64,000 nt of DNA, taken from contig NZ_CP061320.1 in the NCBI RefSeq assembly GCF_018688495.1, positions 406,586-470,585 of the forward strand, given 5' to 3'. The notes beneath the pieces are model-generated. The model made no database searches and had not been told where the DNA came from. It saw only the letters and a program-made list of their open reading frames with translations. Below, one piece after another: positions 44,449 to 53,111 of the stretch. The stretch comes from Polynucleobacter sp. Adler-ghost. GTDB lineage: Bacteria; Pseudomonadota; Gammaproteobacteria; Burkholderiales; Burkholderiaceae. Every line of letters starts with the position of its first letter. The first letter of the stretch is position 1. A program made the translations under genes and the position numbers.

Positions 44449-45042
44449 ATGCCCCAGCTAAATTGGTACGCTCTCTTACGTATGCCAATGCTAGCTGCTT
44501 TTGCTAGCATCTTGTTGGGCTGCTCAGATTATCAGCAGGCAAGGTCTGCTTATGCTGCCGGCGATTACACCAAGGCCTATCAATTATTTCAGGGACTCGC
44601 AGAATCTGGAGATACTAAGGCTCAGTACGATTTATCTTTGATGTATATCCAAGGAATTGGTACTAAACAAAATATTGAGCAGGGCTTAGTTTGGTTAAAT
44701 CGTGCTGCCGAGAAGGGCAATATTGAGGCCATGCTCGAATTGGGGGTCCTGTATCAAAAGATCGACGCCTTGGAGAATGCTCCCCAATTAGCCCTCTATT
44801 GGTTTGAAAAAGCAGCCATGGCTGGGAGCGCAGTGGGGCAATTTAACTTAGCCCATATCTATATGGATGGCGGCCAAACAGCGATAGATTTACCAAAAGC
44901 ATACATCTGGATGTCTTTATCTGATGCCACTGGCAATCCAGTGGCCGGTGCAGAGCTAGCAAAGCTCAAGGGATCCTTAAGTCCCCAAGAGCTAATTGCA
45001 GCCAAAGAAAAACTCGCCGCCCTCAAAAAAACCTTGCCTTAG
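44449..45042 (+). CDS. Sel1-repeat lipoprotein
   Basis: A 197-residue protein. The signal peptide ends in a lipobox (LLGC, Cys near 25). The mature part consists of Sel1 repeats: 'AQYDLSLMYIQGIGTKQNIE', 'AMLELGVLYQKIDALENAPQ' and 'GQFNLAHIYMDGGQTAIDLP', then 'AYIWMSLSDATGN'. Sel1 repeats bind proteins. Vibrio MotX, a stator ring protein, is also a Sel1-repeat protein, and this gene lies downstream of motAB, so a motor role is worth testing. Confidence 0.8.
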   Translation: MPQLNWYALLRMPMLAAFASILLGCSDYQQARSAYAAGDYTKAYQLFQGLAESGDTKAQYDLSLMYIQGIGTKQNIEQGLVWLNRAAEKGNIEAMLELGVLYQKIDALENAPQLALYWFEKAAMAGSAVGQFNLAHIYMDGGQTAIDLPKAYIWMSLSDATGNPVAGAELAKLKGSLSPQELIAAKEKLAALKKTLP

Positions 45043-45153
45043 TTAAACTCCGAGTCAAATTCCAGGCCCATAGTGACTATCGGGAATTCAGGAATAATAG
45101 ACTCGCAGGGTGTAAGCTTGAGCCATAGCTAAAATTGTGTACGAGGTAATAGG

Positions 45154-46284
45154 GTGGCTGAAGGTGGAGATAACTCCCAAGAACGGGAACTGGAACCGAG
45201 TGAGCGGCGCATTCTGCGTGCTCGTGAACAAGGGCAACTACCCCAATCACGCGATCTAGCGACTTTTGCTACCCTAGTAGTAGTAGTCATTTTTTTATCA
45301 GCCGTTGGCCCTCTGCTACTAAAACAAATGGTCTTAATGACTCAGGCAATTTTTCAGTTTTCAGAGCCTGCCAAACTGATGGATCATATGCAAGAGTGGG
45401 TAGGAGGGGCATTCTTAGTCGTGCTGATTCTTTTAGCTTTGATCTTCATCCCACTGTGGATTATTGGCATCTTAGCGCCCTTATCTTTAGTGAACTTCCG
45501 CGCTTATTTTGCCCCCCAGTTTAATTTAGGTAGGCTCGATATCATTGCCGGGCTAGGGCGGATGTTTTCTATTAATGCCTTAAGCGAGCTATTAAAGAAC
45601 TTAGTGAAAACAACCCTCATGTTAGGTGTGGGTATGGCCTATTTATTCGGCTTGTTTGCCTACGTTCGGATGATTGTTAATCAGAATTTTGATGCAGCGC
45701 TCGTACAGACCTCATCTTTTATTCTTGATGGTTTTATGCTCCTGATGTTGCCCTTGCTATTGATTGCGGTTGGGGACTCCTGGCTGCAATGGTTCAACTT
45801 TCGCAAACAAATTCGGATGAGCCCCGAAGAAATGAAGCAGGAGATGAAAGAGTCGGATGGCTCACCAGAGATCAAGCAGCGCCTGCGGCAAATGCAACGA
45901 CAGATCTCCGCATCGCGGATGATGGCAGCGATTGAGCGGGCAGACGTCGTTTTAGCCAACCCGGAGCACTATTCTGTAGCGCTACGCTATGACATGGAAA
46001 AGATGGCAGCGCCGATTGTGGTGGCTAAAGGGGCAGACCAGATCGCTTTGCGGATTCAGGAGGTAGCCAAAGACTTTAATGTGCCCATTGCCCAAATTCC
46101 TCCATTGGCACGCTATTTATATAGTCAGCTAGAGATCGGGGAAGCCATACCCTTACCCCTATTTGAGGCCATTGCCCAAATCTTGGCCTGGGCTTATGAC
46201 ACTAGGGAATCAGGCTTAGCGGGGGATGCCCCCCAGGTGGATTTCATCCCCACCCAGCTCAAACCTAACAAGCCCTTACTTTAG
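45154..46284 (+). CDS. flhB: Flagellar export switch protein FlhB with NPEH site
   Basis: A 376-residue export-gate protein with four TM helices in residues 30-210 and a cytoplasmic domain from about 215. The autocleavage site is normally NPTH; here it is Asn269-Pro-Glu-His (codons 45958-45969) followed by YSVALRYD. Asn and Pro are kept but Thr is Glu. The start is a GTG with GAGG upstream. It is not next to flhA or fliR but follows the mot-Sel1 genes. A short paralogue of its C-terminal domain is encoded at 11669. Confidence 0.96.
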   Translation: MAEGGDNSQERELEPSERRILRAREQGQLPQSRDLATFATLVVVVIFLSAVGPLLLKQMVLMTQAIFQFSEPAKLMDHMQEWVGGAFLVVLILLALIFIPLWIIGILAPLSLVNFRAYFAPQFNLGRLDIIAGLGRMFSINALSELLKNLVKTTLMLGVGMAYLFGLFAYVRMIVNQNFDAALVQTSSFILDGFMLLMLPLLLIAVGDSWLQWFNFRKQIRMSPEEMKQEMKESDGSPEIKQRLRQMQRQISASRMMAAIERADVVLANPEHYSVALRYDMEKMAAPIVVAKGADQIALRIQEVAKDFNVPIAQIPPLARYLYSQLEIGEAIPLPLFEAIAQILAWAYDTRESGLAGDAPQVDFIPTQLKPNKPLL

Positions 46285-46328
46285 TTAGCCCCAACCAAAC
46301 TAGGTAGGGCTATAAGAAATAGACCCAC

Positions 46329-46883
46329 TTAGTTCATGACGCTTTTGGCAAAGGTTGCCCCGACATCCTCAGGGAAAAAGTACACCAACATCAGTTCATT
46401 GCGGTTATTCAGGCTTCTGCCAATCTGAAAGGCAACTTGCCCGCCCCCAAAAACATAGCTTTTGGTCTTACGAACCCCAGAGGCAAAAGCGCTTTCTTGA
46501 CCCTCAGAAGGACTGTAATCTAGACCATATTTAATGGAAAGGCGCTCAATAATGGCATCCGCTACCTCTTTTTTATAGTAGCCCAACTCTTTTTTCATCA
46601 GCACCATGCGGCCGGCCTCGTTATAGATTAGCCATAGGTCCTCATCTTTTTCTCCATTTTTGACCTTGCAACTATAGGTGAGGTCGTATTGGGTGCACTT
46701 AAATTTATCAACCGCCTCTTGCCCGCTAGTATTAAACGGAATACCAGCGTATTCCTCCATGGGTAGTTTGACTACCGCCGTATCTGGTAGCCAAACCTCT
46801 GCCTGAGGGGGGGTCTCATTATTGCCGCAGGCAAAAAGGGTGGCGCATAGCGCTAGAGCGGAAAGAGTCTGAATCCTAATCAC
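46329..46883 (-). CDS. Lipoprotein of unknown function
   Basis: A 184-residue protein with a signal peptide ending in a lipobox (LFAC, Cys near 19). The mature part has one more Cys pair (FKCTQYDLTYSC) and mixed alpha/beta character ('GEKDEDLWLIYNEAGRMVLM', 'YVFGGGQVAFQIGRSLN'). It is convergent with flhB, 44 bases apart, so it does not belong to that operon. I do not recognise the family. Confidence 0.75.
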   Translation of the reverse strand: MIRIQTLSALALCATLFACGNNETPPQAEVWLPDTAVVKLPMEEYAGIPFNTSGQEAVDKFKCTQYDLTYSCKVKNGEKDEDLWLIYNEAGRMVLMKKELGYYKKEVADAIIERLSIKYGLDYSPSEGQESAFASGVRKTKSYVFGGGQVAFQIGRSLNNRNELMLVYFFPEDVGATFAKSVMN

Positions 46884-46927
46884 AGTTATTTCACAGTCTT
46901 AATAGGTTATTTGAGGCAGGGGGTAGC

Positions 46928-47275
46928 TTAAGGTTGGCTAATTAGAGGTTTAGGCATGAAAGCTTGGCATAAAACACGGCATTTATCTGTCATTAAAAGG
47001 TACTTTACCCTAGAATCCGTGCTCGATTTAAGGGTTTGAAGATATCCAGCGGCACATAGTGCATCTACAAACTTCTTCACTGTGAGGTGGCTACAGGAAA
47101 AATAGCTATATAGCCCCTTCAAAGAGAGCTTTTTGCCTTGTTGTTGTAAATCCAAAACAATCAAAACGACTCCCAGGGGAATACTCGAATATTGACCCTG
47201 GAGTTCTTTTTCTGGAAAAACACCCCAAAGAAACTCTACAGGAACTAAATAGGGGTTTGAGAAGATATATTTCAT
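46928..47275 (-). CDS. Small winged-helix DNA-binding protein
   Basis: A 115-residue protein with a MarR-like winged helix: 'LSLKGLYSYFSCSHLTVKKF', 'VDALCAAGYLQTLKSSTDSR' and 'VKYLLMTDKCR' over about residues 48-100. The N terminus is hydrophobic but too short for a MarR dimerisation domain. It is divergent from the 798-residue repeat-protein gene across an AT-rich gap of 335 bases, so it may act on that region. The family assignment is structural only. Confidence 0.65.
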   Translation of the reverse strand: MKYIFSNPYLVPVEFLWGVFPEKELQGQYSSIPLGVVLIVLDLQQQGKKLSLKGLYSYFSCSHLTVKKFVDALCAAGYLQTLKSSTDSRVKYLLMTDKCRVLCQAFMPKPLISQP

Positions 47276-47610
47276 TGATTTATAGATGGAAAGATCATAA
47301 GAAAATATTATATATCTAATTTATAGATATAAAAGATAAATATAAATAGACCGGCAACCAAAAAGAAGTAAAAAAAGACTAAACAAATCAACAGAAAAAG
47401 CCGAAACAATAAGTAGAAGTCTGAAATAAAGGCTAAAAATCTTATTTTCTGAATGGATATTAATAAGTGAAGGGATTGATTGCCCTCAAAAATAAGCTGA
47501 ACTAGAAACTATATAAATTATATATATATATATTTTATATATCTTTACTAATCAGCCCCGATTAATTATCCGTAAAAGAAGATAAGTAACTAATTTAATA
47601 GGAGTGCGAC
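47276..47610. other. AT-rich intergenic region before the first repeat-protein gene
   Basis: About 335 bases, strongly AT-rich, with TA-repeat stretches around 47515-47545. It separates the winged-helix gene from the 798-residue protein gene. It contains the sigma-28-like promoter (47549-47576) and a good AGGAG Shine-Dalgarno before the ATG at 47611. No ORF was seen. Low GC may reflect a regulatory or curved-DNA region, or acquisition from elsewhere. Confidence 0.65.
47549..47576 (+). promoter_or_regulatory. Candidate sigma-28 promoter of the 798-residue repeat protein
   Basis: TAATCAGC, 12 bases, TCCGTAAA. The box order and spacing equal those before fliC (7165). The -10 end lies 34 bases before the ATG, a normal leader length. 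Confidence 0.65.
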
Positions 47611-50007
47611 ATGGGTAACTTAGCAATTAAAATCGGTGCCGGTTCAAGAACGTTTGATGATATAGCGTTGGCTTATTCAATGAGAGGCAATCAAAAGCTC
47701 TCTATTACAGGCGCTGGAACTGATCTCTATGCCGCACTTGGTCAACTAACCGCAAAAGCTGATGGAATTGGGTCTATTAAGGCAACAAGCGATATTGTTG
47801 TTACGGCCGCTGAGGTTACCCAAAATAAAGCAGCACTTCTAAAGCTTGGCACAAGAAGTCTAGTTTTGCAAAATGCTGGTGTTGAGACGAATACAGAAGT
47901 TTCTGCCAATTTCAATTCATTAGATTCAGTATATACAAAATTCAAATCATTAAATATCTCAGCTGCTCCAACTATTGACGTGGCTAAACTTAGTACAGCC
48001 GTTAATTTAGGGGCAATGGAAGTATTGTCTGGAAAAACATTCAATGTTTCCGGTTCTGCTACAGATATCCAAAATAATATTTCATCTCTGCTTAAAAATA
48101 TATCTAAGGTTGGTTCGATTACAGTTTCTGCTGGTCAGGAACTTCAATTAAATGTTGATCAGCTCGCTATATTGGGTGATAAGCTTTTGAAATCAGCTGG
48201 AAGCTCAGTCACTGCCATCGCCGGTAGTAGTTCGACTGTTGTAAATGCAACTGCTCACGGCTTGAATACTGGTGATGCAGTACAGGCTAACACAACTCGC
48301 GGCGCTGTTGCTGCAGGCACCACTTACTATGCCAGATCTTTAAGCTCTGGTACTTTTGCGCTTTATGACACACAAGCACATGCAAATGATACTAACTATA
48401 CAACTGGAATCGTAAATACAGGGACCGTGGCAGCTAGTGATGTATTCACTAAGTCTAAATCTACAGTAGCATTGAAAGATACAGCTGATAATTTACTTAC
48501 TACAAGCGGCCTAGCTCTCATTAATAAGTTCAACAATACAAATATAAATGCTCCATCAACACAGGTGACTGCTACTGGGCTTTCTCAGAGTGCCGGTGTT
48601 CTTACCTCAACATCACTTGTTGGATTTAATACCGGTGACGCTGTAGCATATAACGGTGGCGATGTAGCCTCTGGTAGCGGTCGTTTAGCCTTAGCAGATG
48701 GTCAACTTGCCTACGCTAGAAAGCTATCTGACAACTCATTTGCGCTCTATGACAGTTATTTAAACGCTGTTACTACAAGTTCTACAGCGGGGCTTCTTAA
48801 TACAGGCGCTACTTCTACAGCCGTTGGTGCTACTTATTCAAGTCAGGTAGGTAATTCACCTTTAAGAGTCACGACCTTAGATAATGTTCAAGTAAAGGCC
48901 GCATCATTAGCACAGTTAGATCAATTTACCACTTTGACATCCTTAACTTCTACTAATCAAGGTTCAAATACTAGAGCTTTGTCTAACATAGTTAGCTCTG
49001 TAGAAGTTGCTGATACATTGTCTAAATTGCAAGCTAATGGTGAGACAAAAACAGGAACTGTAACTTCAGGAGCCGCTTCTGATTCTACGGGTATCATAGC
49101 TTTGAATACTCATGGCTATGCGAGTGGTGACGCAGTTACTTTTGCTACTACTGGAACAAAAGCTGCTACAGGATTAACTAGTGGAAACGTATACTATGTT
49201 GGTAAGTTAGATGCTGGTAGATTCGTACTATATGACAATAAGGCTGACGCTGTTGCATTGGACGTTTCTACTAGTGAGGCTGCTGGATACCTTGCCAAAC
49301 CTTGGAAAGCAATAACTGCCCAATCTGGAGCTGGTACCCTCACATTTTCAAGAAGCGCCTTGGAAAATTCTATGAAAGCAGTCACTTCTTATAAAGATGG
49401 TACTGGGTCGATTAGTAGGGTGACTATAAAAGGATCTGGTGCTATTACGTCTACAGATTTACAAAGCATTACTTCTAAAGTTTTAAGGACTAACGCCAAC
49501 GCAAATGTTACATATTCAGCTAAGGCAGTTGATATTCAAAATAACCTTCAGGCTATATATGACAACAAAACAGTCTCTGGAAACAATCCACTAACTGAAA
49601 TTGTAGTTACAGATGGAACTGCGATGGGGAAAAAGGGATTCTCCATGTCTCAGACCTTCTATACAGCTTTGAAATCAATATTCGCTAATGGTGTAGATAA
49701 TCCAGCTGGAAAAACCACAAATAAGAACTATTCATTTACTATCTCGTCCGCAAGCTTTGATAGCGGTAATCCAACTACACTACAAGATGATGTTAATGTT
49801 TCAACCTATGCAATAACAAATGCTTCTTACAGTGATCTTGATCCTATTGCCCATCCTGATTATTTACGCATTGCGTTAGGTCAGTCAAAGCTCAAGTCAT
49901 TAACAACACAAAGTATTTCTGACTCAACTCAGAGAAATGTAATTAAAAATCTGTTGAATGCAATCGGAAATCCTGTGGATAGAGCTAAGTTAAAGTTGAT
50001 TGGATAA
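47611..50007 (+). CDS. Large Cys-free repeat protein (798 residues), function unknown
   Basis: A beta-rich, Ser/Thr/Ala/Asn-rich protein with no cysteine and no N-terminal signal peptide. Two repeat types are visible. One is a domain of about 75-85 residues at roughly 200-273, 317-400 and 481-562, with the pattern NTGDAV, then (Y/L)xAR or YYV, then FALYD or FVLYD, like modules seen in large surface proteins. The other is a 'DIQNNISSL' / 'DIQNNLQAIYD' segment also found in the 809-residue protein. The promoter is sigma-28-like and a strong terminator follows. An exported surface or filament-associated protein is my inference. It is paralogous to the protein at 50574. Confidence 0.85.
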   Translation: MGNLAIKIGAGSRTFDDIALAYSMRGNQKLSITGAGTDLYAALGQLTAKADGIGSIKATSDIVVTAAEVTQNKAALLKLGTRSLVLQNAGVETNTEVSANFNSLDSVYTKFKSLNISAAPTIDVAKLSTAVNLGAMEVLSGKTFNVSGSATDIQNNISSLLKNISKVGSITVSAGQELQLNVDQLAILGDKLLKSAGSSVTAIAGSSSTVVNATAHGLNTGDAVQANTTRGAVAAGTTYYARSLSSGTFALYDTQAHANDTNYTTGIVNTGTVAASDVFTKSKSTVALKDTADNLLTTSGLALINKFNNTNINAPSTQVTATGLSQSAGVLTSTSLVGFNTGDAVAYNGGDVASGSGRLALADGQLAYARKLSDNSFALYDSYLNAVTTSSTAGLLNTGATSTAVGATYSSQVGNSPLRVTTLDNVQVKAASLAQLDQFTTLTSLTSTNQGSNTRALSNIVSSVEVADTLSKLQANGETKTGTVTSGAASDSTGIIALNTHGYASGDAVTFATTGTKAATGLTSGNVYYVGKLDAGRFVLYDNKADAVALDVSTSEAAGYLAKPWKAITAQSGAGTLTFSRSALENSMKAVTSYKDGTGSISRVTIKGSGAITSTDLQSITSKVLRTNANANVTYSAKAVDIQNNLQAIYDNKTVSGNNPLTEIVVTDGTAMGKKGFSMSQTFYTALKSIFANGVDNPAGKTTNKNYSFTISSASFDSGNPTTLQDDVNVSTYAITNASYSDLDPIAHPDYLRIALGQSKLKSLTTQSISDSTQRNVIKNLLNAIGNPVDRAKLKLIG
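48211..49296 (+). repeat. Three diverged copies of a 75-85-residue domain
   Basis: Protein-level repeats inside the 798-residue protein, at about 48211-48430, 48562-48810 and 49054-49296. Shared features are a Gly/Asn-Thr-Gly-Asp-Ala-Val turn, a Tyr-rich strand (TYYARSL, LAYARKL, VYYVGKL) and a closing FALYD, FALYD or FVLYD with an Ala-rich end. DNA similarity is low, so the repeats are old. Confidence 0.75.
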
Positions 50008-50027
50008 CTAAGATTGCTTAAGTAAAG

Positions 50028-50065
50028 AACTCGTGATCTTTTTATAAAGATCACGAGTTTTTTTT
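50028..50065 (+). terminator. Strong intrinsic terminator after the 798-residue gene
   Basis: AACTCGTGATCTTT (50028-50041) pairs perfectly with AAAGATCACGAGTT (50046-50059) around a TTAT loop, followed by a run of eight T. It ends transcription of the 798-residue gene. The A-rich 5' flank is short, so bidirectional use for the opposing small gene is possible but weaker. Confidence 0.93.
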
Positions 50066-50109
50066 GCTTTCTGAAATATTGTTCAACTGACACTCGAAAA
50101 CGATTAAGC

Positions 50110-50316
50110 TTACGCCCTAAAATTCACATGCCGTCCAAGGTCGCCAAGCGGCTCCGTTTTCTGAACTTGGAATTTAAAGTTAGTGGGTTTAAGTTCTACC
50201 CCTTTCATTTCTTCCATTTGTGACTGGGCACCACCTTTAGTGCGCATATCGCTTAAAGATGCTCCAGCGGAAGCGAATTGAGACTGGTAAGAGATCGAAG
50301 TGTTGATAGCAGCCAT
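50110..50316 (-). CDS. Small protein of unknown function (68 residues)
   Basis: A 68-residue ORF with a good AAGGA Shine-Dalgarno before its ATG. It begins MAAINTSISYQSQFASAGAS and ends in a basic stretch (DLGRHVNFRA). There is no signal peptide or membrane segment. The Ser/Thr/Gln-rich N terminus looks like an export-type disordered tail, but this is only an impression. It lies on the minus strand between two giant repeat-protein genes. I do not recognise it. Confidence 0.55.
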   Translation of the reverse strand: MAAINTSISYQSQFASAGASLSDMRTKGGAQSQMEEMKGVELKPTNFKFQVQKTEPLGDLGRHVNFRA

Positions 50317-50505
50317 ATTGATTCCTTGAAAATCGAGATACTGATATACATATCTTTATCTACTTTACAACGAACTGAATTAGTAATCACTAACTTATTT
50401 AGATCTAAATGTCACCCAAACAGTAAAAACTCTTGGGGCAGGGTATCGAGGTCTAAAAAGAAGGGATGGATCTTTAAATGCATTACTAAATAAGTCGATA
50501 TCTCC

Positions 50506-50533
50506 TAATGAATAAGCCATTTTTAGCCGTAAA
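50506..50533 (+). promoter_or_regulatory. Candidate sigma-28 promoter of the 809-residue repeat protein
   Basis: TAATGAAT, 12 bases, GCCGTAAA. Same architecture as before fliC and the other two repeat-protein genes. The -10 end lies 40 bases before the ATG at 50574. Confidence 0.65.
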
Positions 50534-50573
50534 TTGACTGTAGGCACTATGTAGGTGCCAATAGGATAATTCA

Positions 50574-53003
50574 ATGACGGCGTTGTATACAGTAGGGGGT
50601 ACCGGGTACAGCACCCTAGTAACTGCCCTTGCCAATCAAGGTAACGTAGCTGTGACAGGCGCTGCAGGCGACCTGTCTGACACCGTATTGTCTGAACTTG
50701 AAGCAAATAGCGCAAGAATTTCTACCATCACGCTCTCGGGTAACGATAATTTATCGTTGACAGGCTCCAAGGTGACATCTTATAAAGATGTCATTCTGAA
50801 GTTAGCTTCTGCAAAATTGAATGTTGCAGACACTGCTGCAGGAATCGGCGGTAATAATTTCAAGAGTCTTGATGCTGTGTATACAAAGATTAATGCAATC
50901 ACTGTAAGTGATGCTGGTCCAGTATCAGTGGCATATAGCGTTTATAGCTCAAATACAAATGAACAAGCTATAGAGACGCTAATAAGAGCTAATGATAATA
51001 AGGGGGTTGCAGTAACCAATTTCTCTGGAAATGCTAATGCTCTAAGTACTTTGATAAGCGATGGTGACGTAAAGTCAATTTCCTTAAAAGAAAGCATTGC
51101 AAACCTGACTACAAACGCAACTGCAATTAATGGCAGTAGCAAGATTGCCTCAAGCTCCATTACCGTCTTTGATACCTTAACAAACATTAATGCTGATGCT
51201 GCAAAAACCCTAGTTGGAACAACGCTAGCAGCTAAGGTATCTTCAGTAGCAATATCCATGGGTGCCGCAGATTTAACTACTGAAAATCTGGCAACTATCA
51301 ATGCATTGCCAGATGCAATTAAATCAAAAGCCAGTATTAGTATTAACGATAACATCGCCAATCTGAATACAAACTCAACTGCAATTAATGCTAATAGTAG
51401 GGTTGCCTCAAACTCGATTACTGTTTCAGATACATTAGCAAATATTTCTGCAAGCGCTGCAAAGACTCTGATTGGAAGCACTATCGCAAGCAAGGTATCT
51501 TCAGTCGTAATATCTTTGGCTGCTGCAGATGTGACCACTGCCAATCTCCAAACAATCTACGCTTTGCCAGATGCAATCAAATCAAAAGTCAGCTTTAGTA
51601 TTAGCGGTAGCGTAAATTCAGTTCCATTGGCCATGTCTGCTACTGAAATGACCTCGGCAAATTTGGCAATTATTAACGCTTTGCCCGATTCCATTAAATC
51701 AAATATTAGTCTTAGCATTACCGGAAGTGCTACCGACATTATCAGAAATTCTGACACCATCACCGCATTGGGTAGCAAGGTTACATCTATCGTAGGAACG
51801 AATGCATCAATTGCAAATTTAACAACATTAAATTCTTTAAAGAATAAGTTCACAGCAATTGGTATTACAGATATAGGCGCCAACTTAGCGCAAACCACTT
51901 CGACAAATCACACAGCCTTGGGTGATGCAATCACATCATGGACATCTGGAAAAATTTCAGGCCTCAAATTATCTGCAATACCGACAACTACAGCGCTTGC
52001 GTCAATTTTATCGGCAGTTTCTGGTAACAGCATTGCTGTCTCAGTTTCGGATACAGCGTCTAATCTGAACAAAGATTTGGCGTCAGCAAGCTCAGTAATT
52101 GGATCTAACATCAGCAATCTATCATCCGTTGCTGTTAGTGATGGCACATTACTGAAAAAAGCAGTATTGAATATGTCTAGCGCACAATACACTGCTTTAA
52201 AAATCAAATTAACTGGTCAGAACACTTTTATTTTGAGTACAGTCCCATATGCTGACTACAACACAGTAAAAAATGATACCGCTGTTCTTAAATACAGCGT
52301 TCAGGATACTTATACAAATTTAGCATCGGCTGATCTATCCACAATGCTTAGTAGTACCAGTTTATTAGGTCTGAAGATCACAAATGCAGCAGTTACTGAC
52401 GTAAGTACTATTAGTGCGCAGTATGCAGCATTAGCTCCCTCTTATAGAAACAAGTTAAGTTCTGTAACAGTGACAGACACCTCAGCAAATTTGCTGGGAA
52501 GCGCTTCGACATTAACCAATCTGAGAAGCAATAATCTGATTAAGAACATCTATGCAACAGGAGCAAGCCTTGCTAATGTTCTAACACTCAAATCCAATCC
52601 TAAGGTCACAGGTATTACTGTGTCTGATACAGAAGCGAATTTCAAACTGGGCGCTAATGCTTCATTAGTTTCTTACTCAAGAGTAACGAGTTTTTCTTTA
52701 ACTGCTGTTGGTACAGCCTCCTTATCTGGTACTAATAATTATCTCAGTAACAGTAAGATCACATCAATTGACGTAGCTGACACTCTCACGAATATTAATG
52801 GAATTAGCGATACGATTATGAATAATACAAAGCTCAATCAAATTACTGCAAATGCAATATCGATCAGTGATATTGCTACCGTAAGCAGTAAATCAAAAGT
52901 TGCATCAATTAATGTATCCGATTCCTGGGCAAATATTAAGACCTATTTTGCTGGTACCGGTGCGACGCAAAATTCAAAAGTAAAAACGTTCACCGTTGTT
53001 TGA
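50574..53003 (+). CDS. Large Cys-free repeat protein (809 residues), function unknown
   Basis: A protein made almost wholly of repeated segments of about 20-40 residues with the pattern (I/V)(S/T)VSDTxANL, helix, KITSI or KVSSV, seen for example in 'ITVSDTEANFKLGANASLVS'. A longer unit recurs near residues 170-340 ('NLTTNATAINGSSKIASSSI' and 'NLNTNSTAINANSRVASNSI'). No cysteine and no signal peptide. It shares an N-terminal motif (F-x-SLDxVYTK) and a C-terminal 'SDGT...YTALK' segment with the 798-residue protein, so the two are paralogues. The fold may be a beta-solenoid. Its promoter is sigma-28-like. Confidence 0.85.
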   Translation: MTALYTVGGTGYSTLVTALANQGNVAVTGAAGDLSDTVLSELEANSARISTITLSGNDNLSLTGSKVTSYKDVILKLASAKLNVADTAAGIGGNNFKSLDAVYTKINAITVSDAGPVSVAYSVYSSNTNEQAIETLIRANDNKGVAVTNFSGNANALSTLISDGDVKSISLKESIANLTTNATAINGSSKIASSSITVFDTLTNINADAAKTLVGTTLAAKVSSVAISMGAADLTTENLATINALPDAIKSKASISINDNIANLNTNSTAINANSRVASNSITVSDTLANISASAAKTLIGSTIASKVSSVVISLAAADVTTANLQTIYALPDAIKSKVSFSISGSVNSVPLAMSATEMTSANLAIINALPDSIKSNISLSITGSATDIIRNSDTITALGSKVTSIVGTNASIANLTTLNSLKNKFTAIGITDIGANLAQTTSTNHTALGDAITSWTSGKISGLKLSAIPTTTALASILSAVSGNSIAVSVSDTASNLNKDLASASSVIGSNISNLSSVAVSDGTLLKKAVLNMSSAQYTALKIKLTGQNTFILSTVPYADYNTVKNDTAVLKYSVQDTYTNLASADLSTMLSSTSLLGLKITNAAVTDVSTISAQYAALAPSYRNKLSSVTVTDTSANLLGSASTLTNLRSNNLIKNIYATGASLANVLTLKSNPKVTGITVSDTEANFKLGANASLVSYSRVTSFSLTAVGTASLSGTNNYLSNSKITSIDVADTLTNINGISDTIMNNTKLNQITANAISISDIATVSSKSKVASINVSDSWANIKTYFAGTGATQNSKVKTFTVV

Positions 53004-53111
53004 TAATTGCTAATTAATGCAAATATGACTTGAGATAGCCCTCATTTAATTGCCCCACCTGGTTTTGGTATTCAAAATGGATTTTGACGCTAGAGTGATT
53101 GTTGATTGACT

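Noticed and set aside
50942..52207. Three sizeable minus-strand ORFs opposite the 809-residue gene
   Set aside because: They mirror the repeat pattern of the sense protein and have no ribosome-binding sites.
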